From contig NZ_CP137142.1 of the NCBI RefSeq assembly GCF_045287255.1, positions 2,294,001 to 2,358,000 of the forward strand: a stretch of DNA of 64,000 nucleotides, in the 5' to 3' direction. The notes beneath the pieces were generated by a model, which searched no databases, was not told the DNA's origin, and saw nothing but the letters and a program-made list of their open reading frames with translations. Within the stretch, counting starts at the first letter, position 1, and every line of letters starts with the position of its first letter. Source of the DNA: Henriciella sp045287255. GTDB lineage: Bacteria; Pseudomonadota; Alphaproteobacteria; Caulobacterales; Hyphomonadaceae. Below, one piece after another: positions 8,424-16,791 of the stretch. The position numbers were made by a program, and so were the translations under genes.

Positions 8424-8921
8424 ATGCGTATATTCATCCTGAGTGTCAGCTTTCTTAGCGTCTTATGCTTAAGTTTTGGGAGCGCTTTCAATCCGCAAAC
8501 GCGTTTGATTTGGAACCGTACAGAGAGTGCGCCGAAAGGGCTGTATTGGCTGAGCGACGATCCATTTACCATTGGCCGATGGGTCGTCGTCTCGAGCCAA
8601 AGCGCTGACGCGAGATGGGCCCAGGCGCATGGATATGTCGGGCACAATTGGCCCTTGTTGAAACAGATTGCAGGCGTGTCCGGTGATGAAGTATGCCGCG
8701 ATGCGACGCGGATTTTGATCAACGGAATACTGGTGGGAGAGGCCCATTTGAGCGCCGGTTCTGGAGAGAAACTGCCAGTCTGGGAGGGCTGTGTGGCGCT
8801 GACCCAAGATCAGGTTTTTCTGATGAATGCGCATCCTGATTCCCTCGATGGACGCTATTTCGGCATGACGGATCGAAGCGATCTGGCAGGTGTTGCTCGT
8901 CTTATCTTCGCTTGGCGATGA
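8424..8921 (+). CDS. traF: TraF-like S26 family signal peptidase
   Basis: Protein of 165 residues with an N-terminal membrane anchor (residues 3-20) and the S26 serine/lysine dyad. Ser35 lies in E-S-A-P-K-G-L-Y and Lys80 in L-L-K-Q-I-A-G-V-S-G-D-x-V-C; the later N-A-H-P-D-S-L-D-G-R-Y-F-G block also fits. TraF of the RP4 type matures and cyclises the pilin TrbC in the periplasm. Here no trbC is present in the window, so its substrate is missing locally. It is followed by 232 bp without a convincing gene and then by the relaxase. Confidence 0.87.
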   Translation: MRIFILSVSFLSVLCLSFGSAFNPQTRLIWNRTESAPKGLYWLSDDPFTIGRWVVVSSQSADARWAQAHGYVGHNWPLLKQIAGVSGDEVCRDATRILINGILVGEAHLSAGSGEKLPVWEGCVALTQDQVFLMNAHPDSLDGRYFGMTDRSDLAGVARLIFAWR

Positions 8922-9054
8922 TTCGAGATGGCGGCGTATTCCGGCATGAGGCGACAATTTGTGGCGAAAGGCGGCATGGGATTAGACAGCGAACCCGGAC
9001 GGGCAAGATTAAAGCTCATGCACCAGACGGCACATAAGGTCTTGTCTGCACATC

Positions 9055-9143
9055 TCTTTTTTGGCGCCTTGTGCCGCAATGTGTGGCACCAGAATTATAA
9101 TGGTTTCGCTGAATTCATTACGCTTTTTTGGTGCCTGTCACGG
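9055..9143 (+). repeat. Direct and inverted repeats upstream of the relaxase gene
   Basis: CTTTTTTGG-(C/T)-GCC is found at about 9055-9067 and again at about 9123-9134, each followed by a TGTGCC/TGTCAC-like end. GTGCC (9071-9075) and GGCAC (9085-9089) are inverted. The whole lies in the 232-bp gap just before the relaxase start, a usual place for oriT or for a relaxase operator. The function is inferred from position only. Confidence 0.35.
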
Positions 9144-9153
9144 GTTGAGTGCT

Positions 9154-11097
9154 ATGGTCGATGAAACCAGCTTCACGCCGCGCCTTGGCAAACTTCGCGA
9201 TGTTGGAGCCGGGTCCTCTAAGCGCTTTCGGGCGCGCGTGCTGAAGGCCGCCAAGGGGCTCAATCGAAAAGCCAGTCGGCCTGCGTTTACCGGAGCCCGG
9301 ATTGGCCGGGGCGGAGCGGCGGGTCTGCATGCGCAGTCACGCGCCCAGCGGATGGACCGTTTTCGGATGCGCCGCGTGGTGGTCAAGGTTCACATCGCTC
9401 GTGCGCGAGCCGGTATTGGTGTCCGCGCCTATGCTCGCCATCTCGACTACATTCAAAGGGATGGTGTTGATCGTGAGGGACTCGGCGGGGAACTCTATGG
9501 CCGTGAGGGTGAACTTGTAGACGGGCGTGACTTTGCAGAGCGCAGCCTAGGGGATCGCCATCAGTTCCGTGTCATTGTCTCACCCGAAGATACTGGCGAA
9601 ATCGGCGATCTTCGCGCAACGACGCAGCGTCTCATGAGCGACATGGAACGCGACCTCGGCACGCGGCTCGACTGGGTCGCAGTTGACCATCATAACACAG
9701 GTCATCCGCACACTCATATCGTCATTCGCGGTAAGGACGCATTGGGACACGATCTCGTCATCGCGCGGGACTATCTGATGAAAGGGCTACGGGCTCGCGC
9801 AGAGGAAGGGCTCACACAAGAGCTCGGACCGCGCCGCGATATTGAGATCGCCCGCGCCCGGTATCGGCAGGTATCGAAAGACCGTTTTACGGGAATCGAC
9901 AGGAACCTCGCGGCACTGGAAAATCAGGGTCATATTAAACTTGTTCCCGGGGCTGGGGCTCAGGCGCGATTTGTCAGCAGCCTTCAGCGCCAACGATTGT
10001 CACATCTGGAAGGACTTCATCTCTCTCAGCAGACCGGGCCCGATACCTGGCGCATGAAACCGAGTTGGCAGCGCGCGTTAAAAGCCATGGGTCGGCGGGG
10101 AGACATCATCCGTGCCCTCCGCGCTGGTGTGGAGCACGGCCCGCACCTCACCAAAGTGCGTTTCTTTGATGAGCGGGCAGACGACGCGCCAGTCCTGCGG
10201 GGATCGGTCGTCCAGAATGGTCCAGAAGACGAACTGACAGACAAACGGTTCGTGCTCGTACAGGATTTTTCAGGAACGCCTTGGTATGTGCCAGCCAGTG
10301 AAGATCTTGGCGGCGCTATGCCGCCAAAAGGTGCGATTGTAGAGGTTGCCCGTATTAAAGCGGCCCCCCGTCGCGCTGACCACGTCATTGCAAAGATTGC
10401 TAAGCAAAACGGCGGGCTTTACTCTGATGCCCTACATGCGGCCTCCGATCCGTCTGCGTCTGGCGCCTATAGACTGGCGCACAAACGCAGGCTCGAAGCT
10501 CTTCGCCGGGCGGGGCGGGTCACGCGCGGACGAGACGGTGTCTGGCAGATTGGTGCGCGATATCTTGAGCAAGCTGCAGACTTTGAGGCGGCACGCGGCG
10601 GGGGTCATCGCATTCAGGTGCGGTCTTGGATGGCGATGGAGGATCAAATCGAAGCGCGCGCCGAGACCTGGCTCGATCAGGTCGATAAGACGGAAATCGA
10701 CAAGGACGATGCGAGATTGTTGGAGGCACGCCGTCTGCGTCTTAGTTTTCTTCGCCAAGAGGGATTAATCGAGGAGGGTCAGGAGGCGTTAAGCCATGAG
10801 GCCTTGAAGCGTCTGCGGCTGGATGAGATGCGACGCGCTGCTGCGGGAGAGACGCGCCGGTCCAGCCGGACATACGCAACACTGGAGACAGGCGAGAAAT
10901 TGCAAGGGGTCTTTGAGCGGACGACAGACCTTGCGCAGGGTCGTATGGCAATCATTGGAACCCAAAAAGAATTTGCTCTGGTGCCTTGGCGACCAGACTT
11001 GGAGCGCCACCGTGGTCGTTCCCTCACGGTTGAACGAAACACGAGAGGCGTGTCTTGGTCATTTTCATCGACCCGGTCTCGAGGCTTGTCGCGTTAG
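9154..11097 (+). CDS. VirD2-like (DUF3363, RlxS-type) conjugative relaxase
   Basis: Protein of about 647 residues. The relaxase domain occupies roughly residues 60-290: a Tyr-rich A-Y-A-R-H-L-D-Y-I-Q-R-D-G block, then the metal-binding H-P-H-T-H-I-V-I-R-G motif near 184-193. The rest matches the long DUF3363 C-terminal part. Such proteins nick oriT and stay covalently bound to the strand that is transferred. The frame is open upstream to a TTG at 9061, but M-V-D-E-T at 9154 fits the family start better, although its Shine-Dalgarno sequence is weak. A lytic transglycosylase, often found just upstream, is absent. It is followed 105 bp later by traG. Confidence 0.9.
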   Translation: MVDETSFTPRLGKLRDVGAGSSKRFRARVLKAAKGLNRKASRPAFTGARIGRGGAAGLHAQSRAQRMDRFRMRRVVVKVHIARARAGIGVRAYARHLDYIQRDGVDREGLGGELYGREGELVDGRDFAERSLGDRHQFRVIVSPEDTGEIGDLRATTQRLMSDMERDLGTRLDWVAVDHHNTGHPHTHIVIRGKDALGHDLVIARDYLMKGLRARAEEGLTQELGPRRDIEIARARYRQVSKDRFTGIDRNLAALENQGHIKLVPGAGAQARFVSSLQRQRLSHLEGLHLSQQTGPDTWRMKPSWQRALKAMGRRGDIIRALRAGVEHGPHLTKVRFFDERADDAPVLRGSVVQNGPEDELTDKRFVLVQDFSGTPWYVPASEDLGGAMPPKGAIVEVARIKAAPRRADHVIAKIAKQNGGLYSDALHAASDPSASGAYRLAHKRRLEALRRAGRVTRGRDGVWQIGARYLEQAADFEAARGGGHRIQVRSWMAMEDQIEARAETWLDQVDKTEIDKDDARLLEARRLRLSFLRQEGLIEEGQEALSHEALKRLRLDEMRRAAAGETRRSSRTYATLETGEKLQGVFERTTDLAQGRMAIIGTQKEFALVPWRPDLERHRGRSLTVERNTRGVSWSFSSTRSRGLSR

Positions 11098-11202
11098 TCA
11101 GCGGTTTCAATCTGTTGCCGACATTTGCCGCCATTCTCACTGGGCGCAATGGCTAGAGGCTTCGATACTCAGCGCGTTTTCACTCATGGAGTTTTCGCGC
11201 CA

Positions 11203-13167
11203 ATGTCCCCTTCAAAAATCCTCATCGGCCAGTTTACAATTGTGCTGACAATTATCGTGCTCACGCTTTGGGGTGCCACGCAGTGGGTCGCTGCTGAACT
11301 CGGCTTTCAAGCGGCGCTCGGCAAGCCGTGGTTTTTGATAGACGGTTATGCGATTTACAAACCATGGCGGCTCTTCCAGTGGTGGTACGCCTATGAGGCC
11401 TATGCACCCGGTGTGTTTGCGCGTGGCGGACTTATTGCAGCCAGTGGTGGACTTCTCGGAATTTTAGCTGCTGTTATTGGCTCTGTCTGGCGCTCGCGCT
11501 GGGAGCGACATGTCACAACCTTCGGCTCTGCGCGCTGGGGCGTCAAATCTGATTTGAAATGCGCAGGACTGTTCAAAGCTGAAGGCGTGTTCCTCGGACG
11601 TTGGAAAGACCAATATATAAGGCACAGCGGACCGGAACACGTCCTCGCCTTTGCGCCAACCCGTTCTGGTAAAGGCGTTGGCTTGGTGATTCCAACTTTG
11701 CTGTCCTGGACTGGAAGCGCCGTGATTCACGATATCAAAGGCGAAAACTGGGATCTTACATCTGGATGGCGGTCGACCTTCTCAAATTGCGTTCGCTTTG
11801 ATCCAACTGACATGACCAGCGCGCGGTTTAATCCGCTATTGGAAGTGCGGAAAGGCTCAAGCGAGGTGCGGGATGTTCAGAATATCGCTGATATACTTGT
11901 CGATCCCGAAGGGTCTCTTGAGCGAAGAAATCATTGGGAAAAGACGGCGCATTCCTTGCTCGTTGGCGTGATACTCCACGTGCTGTATGCAGAAGAGGAT
12001 AAAACTTTATCAGGCTGCGCAAGACTGCTGTCGGACCCATCTCGCACTTTTGAGGCAACCCTGAACAGGATGCTGAGCACGAAACATGTTGCCACGCCAG
12101 ATGGGACGCGCGAGGTGCACACCATCGTCGCGCAGGCGGCGCGTGAGCTATTGAACAAGTCTGAGAATGAACGGTCCGGCGTTTTGTCGACCGCGCTCAG
12201 CTTTCTTGGGCTGTATCGTGATCCGGTGGTCGCAGCGGTCACAGCATCCAGCGATTGGACCATTAGCGATCTGACGGCCGGAGATAGACCGGTATCGCTC
12301 TATTTGGTCGTACCGCCGTCGGACCTGTCGCGCACAAAGCCATTGATGCGGCTCATCCTAAATCAGATAGGCCGACGCCTGACGGAAACGCTGCCAGATG
12401 CTAATCGGCGAAAACTCCTTCTTATGCTTGATGAGTTTCCAGCGCTCGGTCGTTTGGATTTCTTTGAGAGCGCGTTGGCCTTCATGGCGGGATATGGCGT
12501 GCGCGCTTATTTGATCGCACAATCGTTAAACCAGATCGAAAAAGCCTATGGCCCGAACAATGCGATCCTCGACAATTGCCATGTCCGAATTGCCTTCTCG
12601 ACCAATGATGAGCGCACGGCGAAGCGAATATCCGAAGCTTTAGGGACCAAGACACAGCTTAGGTCTCAAAAGAATTATACCGGTCACCGCCTTGCCCCTT
12701 GGCTTAGCCATATGATGGTCTCGCGCCAGGAAACACAGCGTGCGCTTATGACGCCCGGTGAAGTGATGCAAATGCCTCCGAGCAATGAAATTGTGATGGT
12801 GTCTGGGTGCCCGCCATTTCTTGCAAAGAAACTTCGCTATTTTGAAGATCGCAACTTCACAGAGCGTATTTTACCGCCCCCTGCAGCGTCACTCGGTTTC
12901 CCGTCAAAGAATGTAACGAGTTGGGCTGAGATGATCGACAATCATCGTGTTGTGTCAGATGGCACTGACCGAAGAGACACTGGCAGTGGACTTGAAATTG
13001 AGCCCGCGTTGAGCATGCCGGAGCACACTCAAAAAATTGAACGAGAGACCGACGAACTATCTGAAATGGATGACGCGGGAGATGTTGATTCAGAACAGAC
13101 CTTGGAGATACTGCGGCGCGCGGCAACGCTTGATCTTGTCGAAGAAAACACGTTGCCGGAGTTTTAG
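11203..13167 (+). CDS. traG: TraG/VirD4-type coupling protein
   Basis: Protein of about 654 residues with two N-terminal membrane segments (about 8-30 and 68-90). Walker A A-P-T-R-S-G-K-G is near 151-158 and Walker B M-L-D-E-F-P-A-L-G near 407-415, followed by the A-Q-S-L-N-Q block. It is the ATPase that hands relaxase-bound DNA to a type IV secretion channel at the inner membrane. The ATG at 11203 (M-S-P-S-K-I-L) matches the usual family start; the frame is open from 11125. It sits between the relaxase and an RHH protein in the standard order, but the T4SS genes do not follow. Confidence 0.92.
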   Translation: MSPSKILIGQFTIVLTIIVLTLWGATQWVAAELGFQAALGKPWFLIDGYAIYKPWRLFQWWYAYEAYAPGVFARGGLIAASGGLLGILAAVIGSVWRSRWERHVTTFGSARWGVKSDLKCAGLFKAEGVFLGRWKDQYIRHSGPEHVLAFAPTRSGKGVGLVIPTLLSWTGSAVIHDIKGENWDLTSGWRSTFSNCVRFDPTDMTSARFNPLLEVRKGSSEVRDVQNIADILVDPEGSLERRNHWEKTAHSLLVGVILHVLYAEEDKTLSGCARLLSDPSRTFEATLNRMLSTKHVATPDGTREVHTIVAQAARELLNKSENERSGVLSTALSFLGLYRDPVVAAVTASSDWTISDLTAGDRPVSLYLVVPPSDLSRTKPLMRLILNQIGRRLTETLPDANRRKLLLMLDEFPALGRLDFFESALAFMAGYGVRAYLIAQSLNQIEKAYGPNNAILDNCHVRIAFSTNDERTAKRISEALGTKTQLRSQKNYTGHRLAPWLSHMMVSRQETQRALMTPGEVMQMPPSNEIVMVSGCPPFLAKKLRYFEDRNFTERILPPPAASLGFPSKNVTSWAEMIDNHRVVSDGTDRRDTGSGLEIEPALSMPEHTQKIERETDELSEMDDAGDVDSEQTLEILRRAATLDLVEENTLPEF

Positions 13168-13169
13168 TT

Positions 13170-13574
13170 ATGAGTAAGCCCCGCGTAAATCTTCGATTGT
13201 CTTACAAATTGCATGCTGAGCTTGAGCAACGTGCCCGCGCTCCAGGTGTCACGAAAACAGAAATCGTGGAAGAAGCGCTGAGCCGTTTTTTTGACCCTGA
13301 GGCCAATCTTGTTCTCGAGGAGCGATTGCTGCGCCGCATGGATGCGTTTGACAAGCGGCAGGGTGAGATTGAACGGGACACCGCGCTCTGCCTCGAAACG
13401 ATGGCGCATTTTGTTTTCTACTGGCTGACTCGTACAGATCCAATCCCAGAAGGAGAGCGAGACGCAGCGCACGCCTTAGGACAGCGCAGGTTCGATCATT
13501 TCATTCAACAAGTCGCCAAAAAGCTCGGCAATGCAAGAGGCGTAACGGCGAGGATAAACGACAGCCAAGCTTAA
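13170..13574 (+). CDS. Ribbon-helix-helix (CopG-like) protein of the tra block
   Basis: Protein of 134 residues, 2 bp after traG. Residues 1-45 form a ribbon-helix-helix fold (R-V-N-L-R-L-S, then T-K-T-E-I-V-E-E-A-L-S-R-F-F). The rest is helical with a hydrophobic segment near 75-90. In related elements this gene stands between traG and trbB and is annotated as a CopG-family regulator. Here the next gene is czcA on the opposite strand, 83 bp away, so the transfer operon ends abruptly. Confidence 0.82.
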   Translation: MSKPRVNLRLSYKLHAELEQRARAPGVTKTEIVEEALSRFFDPEANLVLEERLLRRMDAFDKRQGEIERDTALCLETMAHFVFYWLTRTDPIPEGERDAAHALGQRRFDHFIQQVAKKLGNARGVTARINDSQA

Positions 13575-13657
13575 GCCTGATCTATGGAGCTTTAATCCTG
13601 CGCGTCTGAAAGTGAGCAGCAGCGCCCTAGCGAAGACTTTACGCCAGGGCGCCGACC

Positions 13658-16600
13658 TTATCGAGCAGCAATCTCATCCGGAAAATTTTGCGTCTCAGTC
13701 AAAGAGTGGTGCTCTTCTGACTTCGGTGCGAACCAGCGATGGAGGGCTGGCAGGACGAGAAGGGTTAGGATTGTCGAGGATACAAGTCCACCCATGACAA
13801 CAGTTGCGAGGGGACGCTGGACTTCCGCACCTACACCAGTCGCAAAGAGCAATGGTGCAAGACCCAAGGCCGTCGTTAGTGCCGTCATGAGGACAGGACG
13901 CGCGCGAAGGCCTGCGGCCTCGATTGCAAGCTCATCAGGATCGCGGCCCTTGCGTGCAAAGTCATCCATAAAGCTCACCAGCACCATGCCATTACCAAGT
14001 GCGATACCAAACAAGGCAATAAAGCCTACCGTGGCCGGTACTGAAACGGGCAACCCTGTCAGCCAGAGCGCCAAAGCCCCGCCGGTCAGAGCTAGAGGGA
14101 TGTTCAATAGAATGAGTATTGCCGATTTCAGACGACCAAAAGCCAGAAGCAGGATCAACATAACAATTGCGAGCGTCACTGGAATGACAATCGCAAATCG
14201 CGCATTGGCCTGTTGTTGTAACTCAAACTGACCTCCCCATTCGACGCGGTATCCCGGTGGGAGATCAAGGTTTTGGTTTGTCGCTGCCTGTGCATCACTC
14301 ACAAAAGAACCGATATCGCGCCCACGGACATTGAGTTGAACTGTGATGAAGCGCTCTCCGTTTTCACGCGTAATTTGGCGAGGCCCAATCACGTCTCGGA
14401 TTGAAGCAACACTGGAGAGCGGGAGCTGAGCGCCGCTTTCACTCTCTAAAATGAGATTGCCAATCGCTTCGGCAGTGTTTCGACGATCTTCTTCAAATCG
14501 AACGACGACAGGGAATTGTCTAACCCCTTCGAATAAAACGCCGGCCTCAGCGCCCCCTACGGCGGCACTTAACGTCTCAAGAGCATCTTCCACCGTGAGC
14601 CCATAACGACCAAGCGCAGCCCTATCGACAGAGACAACAAGTTGGGGCGCACCGGTGATCTGGTCGGCCTGAACATCACTCGCTCCATCAATCTCTTGCA
14701 GGATGGATTGCAAATCCTGCGACCCTTCAAGCAAGATGTTTGTGTCGGGTCCAAAAATCTTGACCGCCAATTGTGCCTTTGTGCCCGTCAAAAGTTCATC
14801 GACTGACATGGCAATTGGCTGTCCGATATTGACTTGGATACCCGGGAAAGACTCGAGATTTTCTGAGATTTCCGCTCTCAGCCCATCTGGTGTCAGGCCC
14901 GGTCGCCATTCAGCACGGGGTTTTAGAGCGACAAAGGCCTCGATGCTGTTGACCGGGTCAGCATGCGCACCAACTTCCCCGCGACCAATGCGACTCACGA
15001 CCGACTCAATTTCTGGGAAAGTATCTAATAGCCGTTTTTCAACCCGCGTTGAAGTTTCGCGGCCTTCAGATAGTGAAATTGAGGGGGCCATAGAAACGCG
15101 AAGTAAGATGTCGCCTTCTTCCAATGCAGGTGTAAATTCTGAGCCGAGCCGCGAACCGGCCAGGCCTCCCAGAATCAGGAGGACGATGGCCAACGCTATA
15201 GCCGCAAGTCGTGTCCTTACAAAAACAGTCGCAAGGGGTTTTACGAAACCCGCGATGAGGCCCTCGCCAGATCGCTTTCTCTTTGCCGGTTTAATTAATC
15301 CATGCGCCATGGCCGGGGCAATCAACGCCGCATATAGCAGCGACCCGGTCATCGCTAATGCCGCAGAAGCGGCTAGTGGCCGAAACGTCTTGCCTTCAAC
15401 ACCTTGCAAGGAGAACAAGGGTAAGAAAACGATGATGACCACGATAACCGCGGCGATGAGCGGTGCGATGACTTCTGCAGCGGACCGAGCAACAACATCG
15501 CGATCCGTTTCGCCCGTTCGCCTTTCCTTGAAGCCCCGATCAACATTTTCGGCGATAACGATCGCACCATCAACCATCATTCCGATGGCAATGGCCACCC
15601 CGCCAAGAGACATTAGATTTGCGCTGATCCCCAGCACGCTCATGGCAATGAAGGCAAAACCAACTGAAAATGGGATCGACAGCACAACGACGAGGCTCGG
15701 GCGCCATCCCCCAAGAAAAATGAATACGATAATAGCGACGAGCAGAGCGCCTTGCCAAAGCGCAGTTGTGACGGTCGCCGCTGCGCGTTCAACCAATGTG
15801 CCCTGATCGTAATAAGGTACAGCGCGGACACCTTCTGGTAGCGACGCGTTGATCTCGTCGAACCGTGCTTTTGCGCGGTCGATAACGTCAGATGTATTCG
15901 TGCCATAGAGTTTGAGGACAAGCCCAGCAACGGTTTCGCCTTCGCCATTGGCTGTTGCGAGACCCTGGCGCGCACCACCTCCAATCCTGACGACCCCAAG
16001 GTCACTGACACGGACTGTGCGACCATCAATTGTTTTCACCGGTGTTTCTTCAAGATCAGCAATGGTCCGGGCGAGTCCGACACCGCGCACCGTATATTGT
16101 TCTGCTCCGACTTCGATGAATTGCGCACCTGTCGTGCGGTTCGCGCTTTCCAGGGCGCTTATGACGTCCGAGACCTGAAGGTCAAAAGCGATCAGCAAGT
16201 CAGGATTGAGCTGGACTTGGTATTGTTTCTCAAACCCGCCCAGTGCGAGGACTTCTGTTACGCCTTCAACAGATTGAAGCGGATATTTGATCATCCAGTC
16301 CGCAATTTCACGAAGTTCGGTCAGATCATAATTTCCGGTATCATCGACGAGTCGGAAATACATGATGATACCAAGGCCCGAAGAGATGGGCCCCATTTTC
16401 GGTGTGCCGAAACCTTCGGGAATTCCGTCACTCGCCTCTGGCAACCTCTCGCCAACAACTTGACGGGCGAAATAAACATCAGTGCCGTCTTTGAAATACA
16501 CATTTACAATCGATAGGCCGAAATTCGATACTGAACGGATTTCTTCAACCTCGGGCAGGCCCGACATCGCGGTCTCGACCGGAAAGGTCACATATCGCTC

Positions 16601-16780
16601 AACCTCTTCGGGCGATAGCCCATCAGTCTCAGTAAAGATCTGCACCAGTGAAGGTGACGGATCGGGAAACGCATCAACAGGAAGCGCGCGAAATGCGAAC
16701 AGGCCACCGACGGTTAAAACGATGGCAGCTATTGCAGCAAGCAGTCGTCCGCCAGCGAGGCGGTGCATGAGATTTTGCAT
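13658..16780 (-). CDS. czcA: HME-RND heavy-metal efflux pump, CzcA-like
   Basis: Protein of 1040 residues, the usual size of CzcA. It has 12 predicted membrane helices and two large periplasmic loops. The fourth-helix motif reads A-I-G-M-M-V-D-G-A-I-V-I-A-E-N near residue 400: the second Asp and the Glu of the CzcA triad (D408, E415) are kept, but the first (D402) is replaced. The methionine ladder of CusA is missing, which supports a divalent ion (Zn, Cd, Co or Ni) over copper. It is the inner-membrane, proton-driven subunit with CzcB and CzcC. GAGGA lies 8 nt before the ATG. It is the last gene of a minus-strand operon and converges with the transfer genes. Confidence 0.92.
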   Translation of the reverse strand: MQNLMHRLAGGRLLAAIAAIVLTVGGLFAFRALPVDAFPDPSPSLVQIFTETDGLSPEEVERYVTFPVETAMSGLPEVEEIRSVSNFGLSIVNVYFKDGTDVYFARQVVGERLPEASDGIPEGFGTPKMGPISSGLGIIMYFRLVDDTGNYDLTELREIADWMIKYPLQSVEGVTEVLALGGFEKQYQVQLNPDLLIAFDLQVSDVISALESANRTTGAQFIEVGAEQYTVRGVGLARTIADLEETPVKTIDGRTVRVSDLGVVRIGGGARQGLATANGEGETVAGLVLKLYGTNTSDVIDRAKARFDEINASLPEGVRAVPYYDQGTLVERAAATVTTALWQGALLVAIIVFIFLGGWRPSLVVVLSIPFSVGFAFIAMSVLGISANLMSLGGVAIAIGMMVDGAIVIAENVDRGFKERRTGETDRDVVARSAAEVIAPLIAAVIVVIIVFLPLFSLQGVEGKTFRPLAASAALAMTGSLLYAALIAPAMAHGLIKPAKRKRSGEGLIAGFVKPLATVFVRTRLAAIALAIVLLILGGLAGSRLGSEFTPALEEGDILLRVSMAPSISLSEGRETSTRVEKRLLDTFPEIESVVSRIGRGEVGAHADPVNSIEAFVALKPRAEWRPGLTPDGLRAEISENLESFPGIQVNIGQPIAMSVDELLTGTKAQLAVKIFGPDTNILLEGSQDLQSILQEIDGASDVQADQITGAPQLVVSVDRAALGRYGLTVEDALETLSAAVGGAEAGVLFEGVRQFPVVVRFEEDRRNTAEAIGNLILESESGAQLPLSSVASIRDVIGPRQITRENGERFITVQLNVRGRDIGSFVSDAQAATNQNLDLPPGYRVEWGGQFELQQQANARFAIVIPVTLAIVMLILLLAFGRLKSAILILLNIPLALTGGALALWLTGLPVSVPATVGFIALFGIALGNGMVLVSFMDDFARKGRDPDELAIEAAGLRARPVLMTALTTALGLAPLLFATGVGAEVQRPLATVVMGGLVSSTILTLLVLPALHRWFAPKSEEHHSLTETQNFPDEIAAR

Positions 16781-16791
16781 ATTTTCGTCCT

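Noticed and set aside
8928..9164. 78-codon frame between the TraF-like gene and the relaxase
   Set aside because: No family features, poor start context, and it overlaps the relaxase start; a repeat-bearing non-coding gap is more likely.
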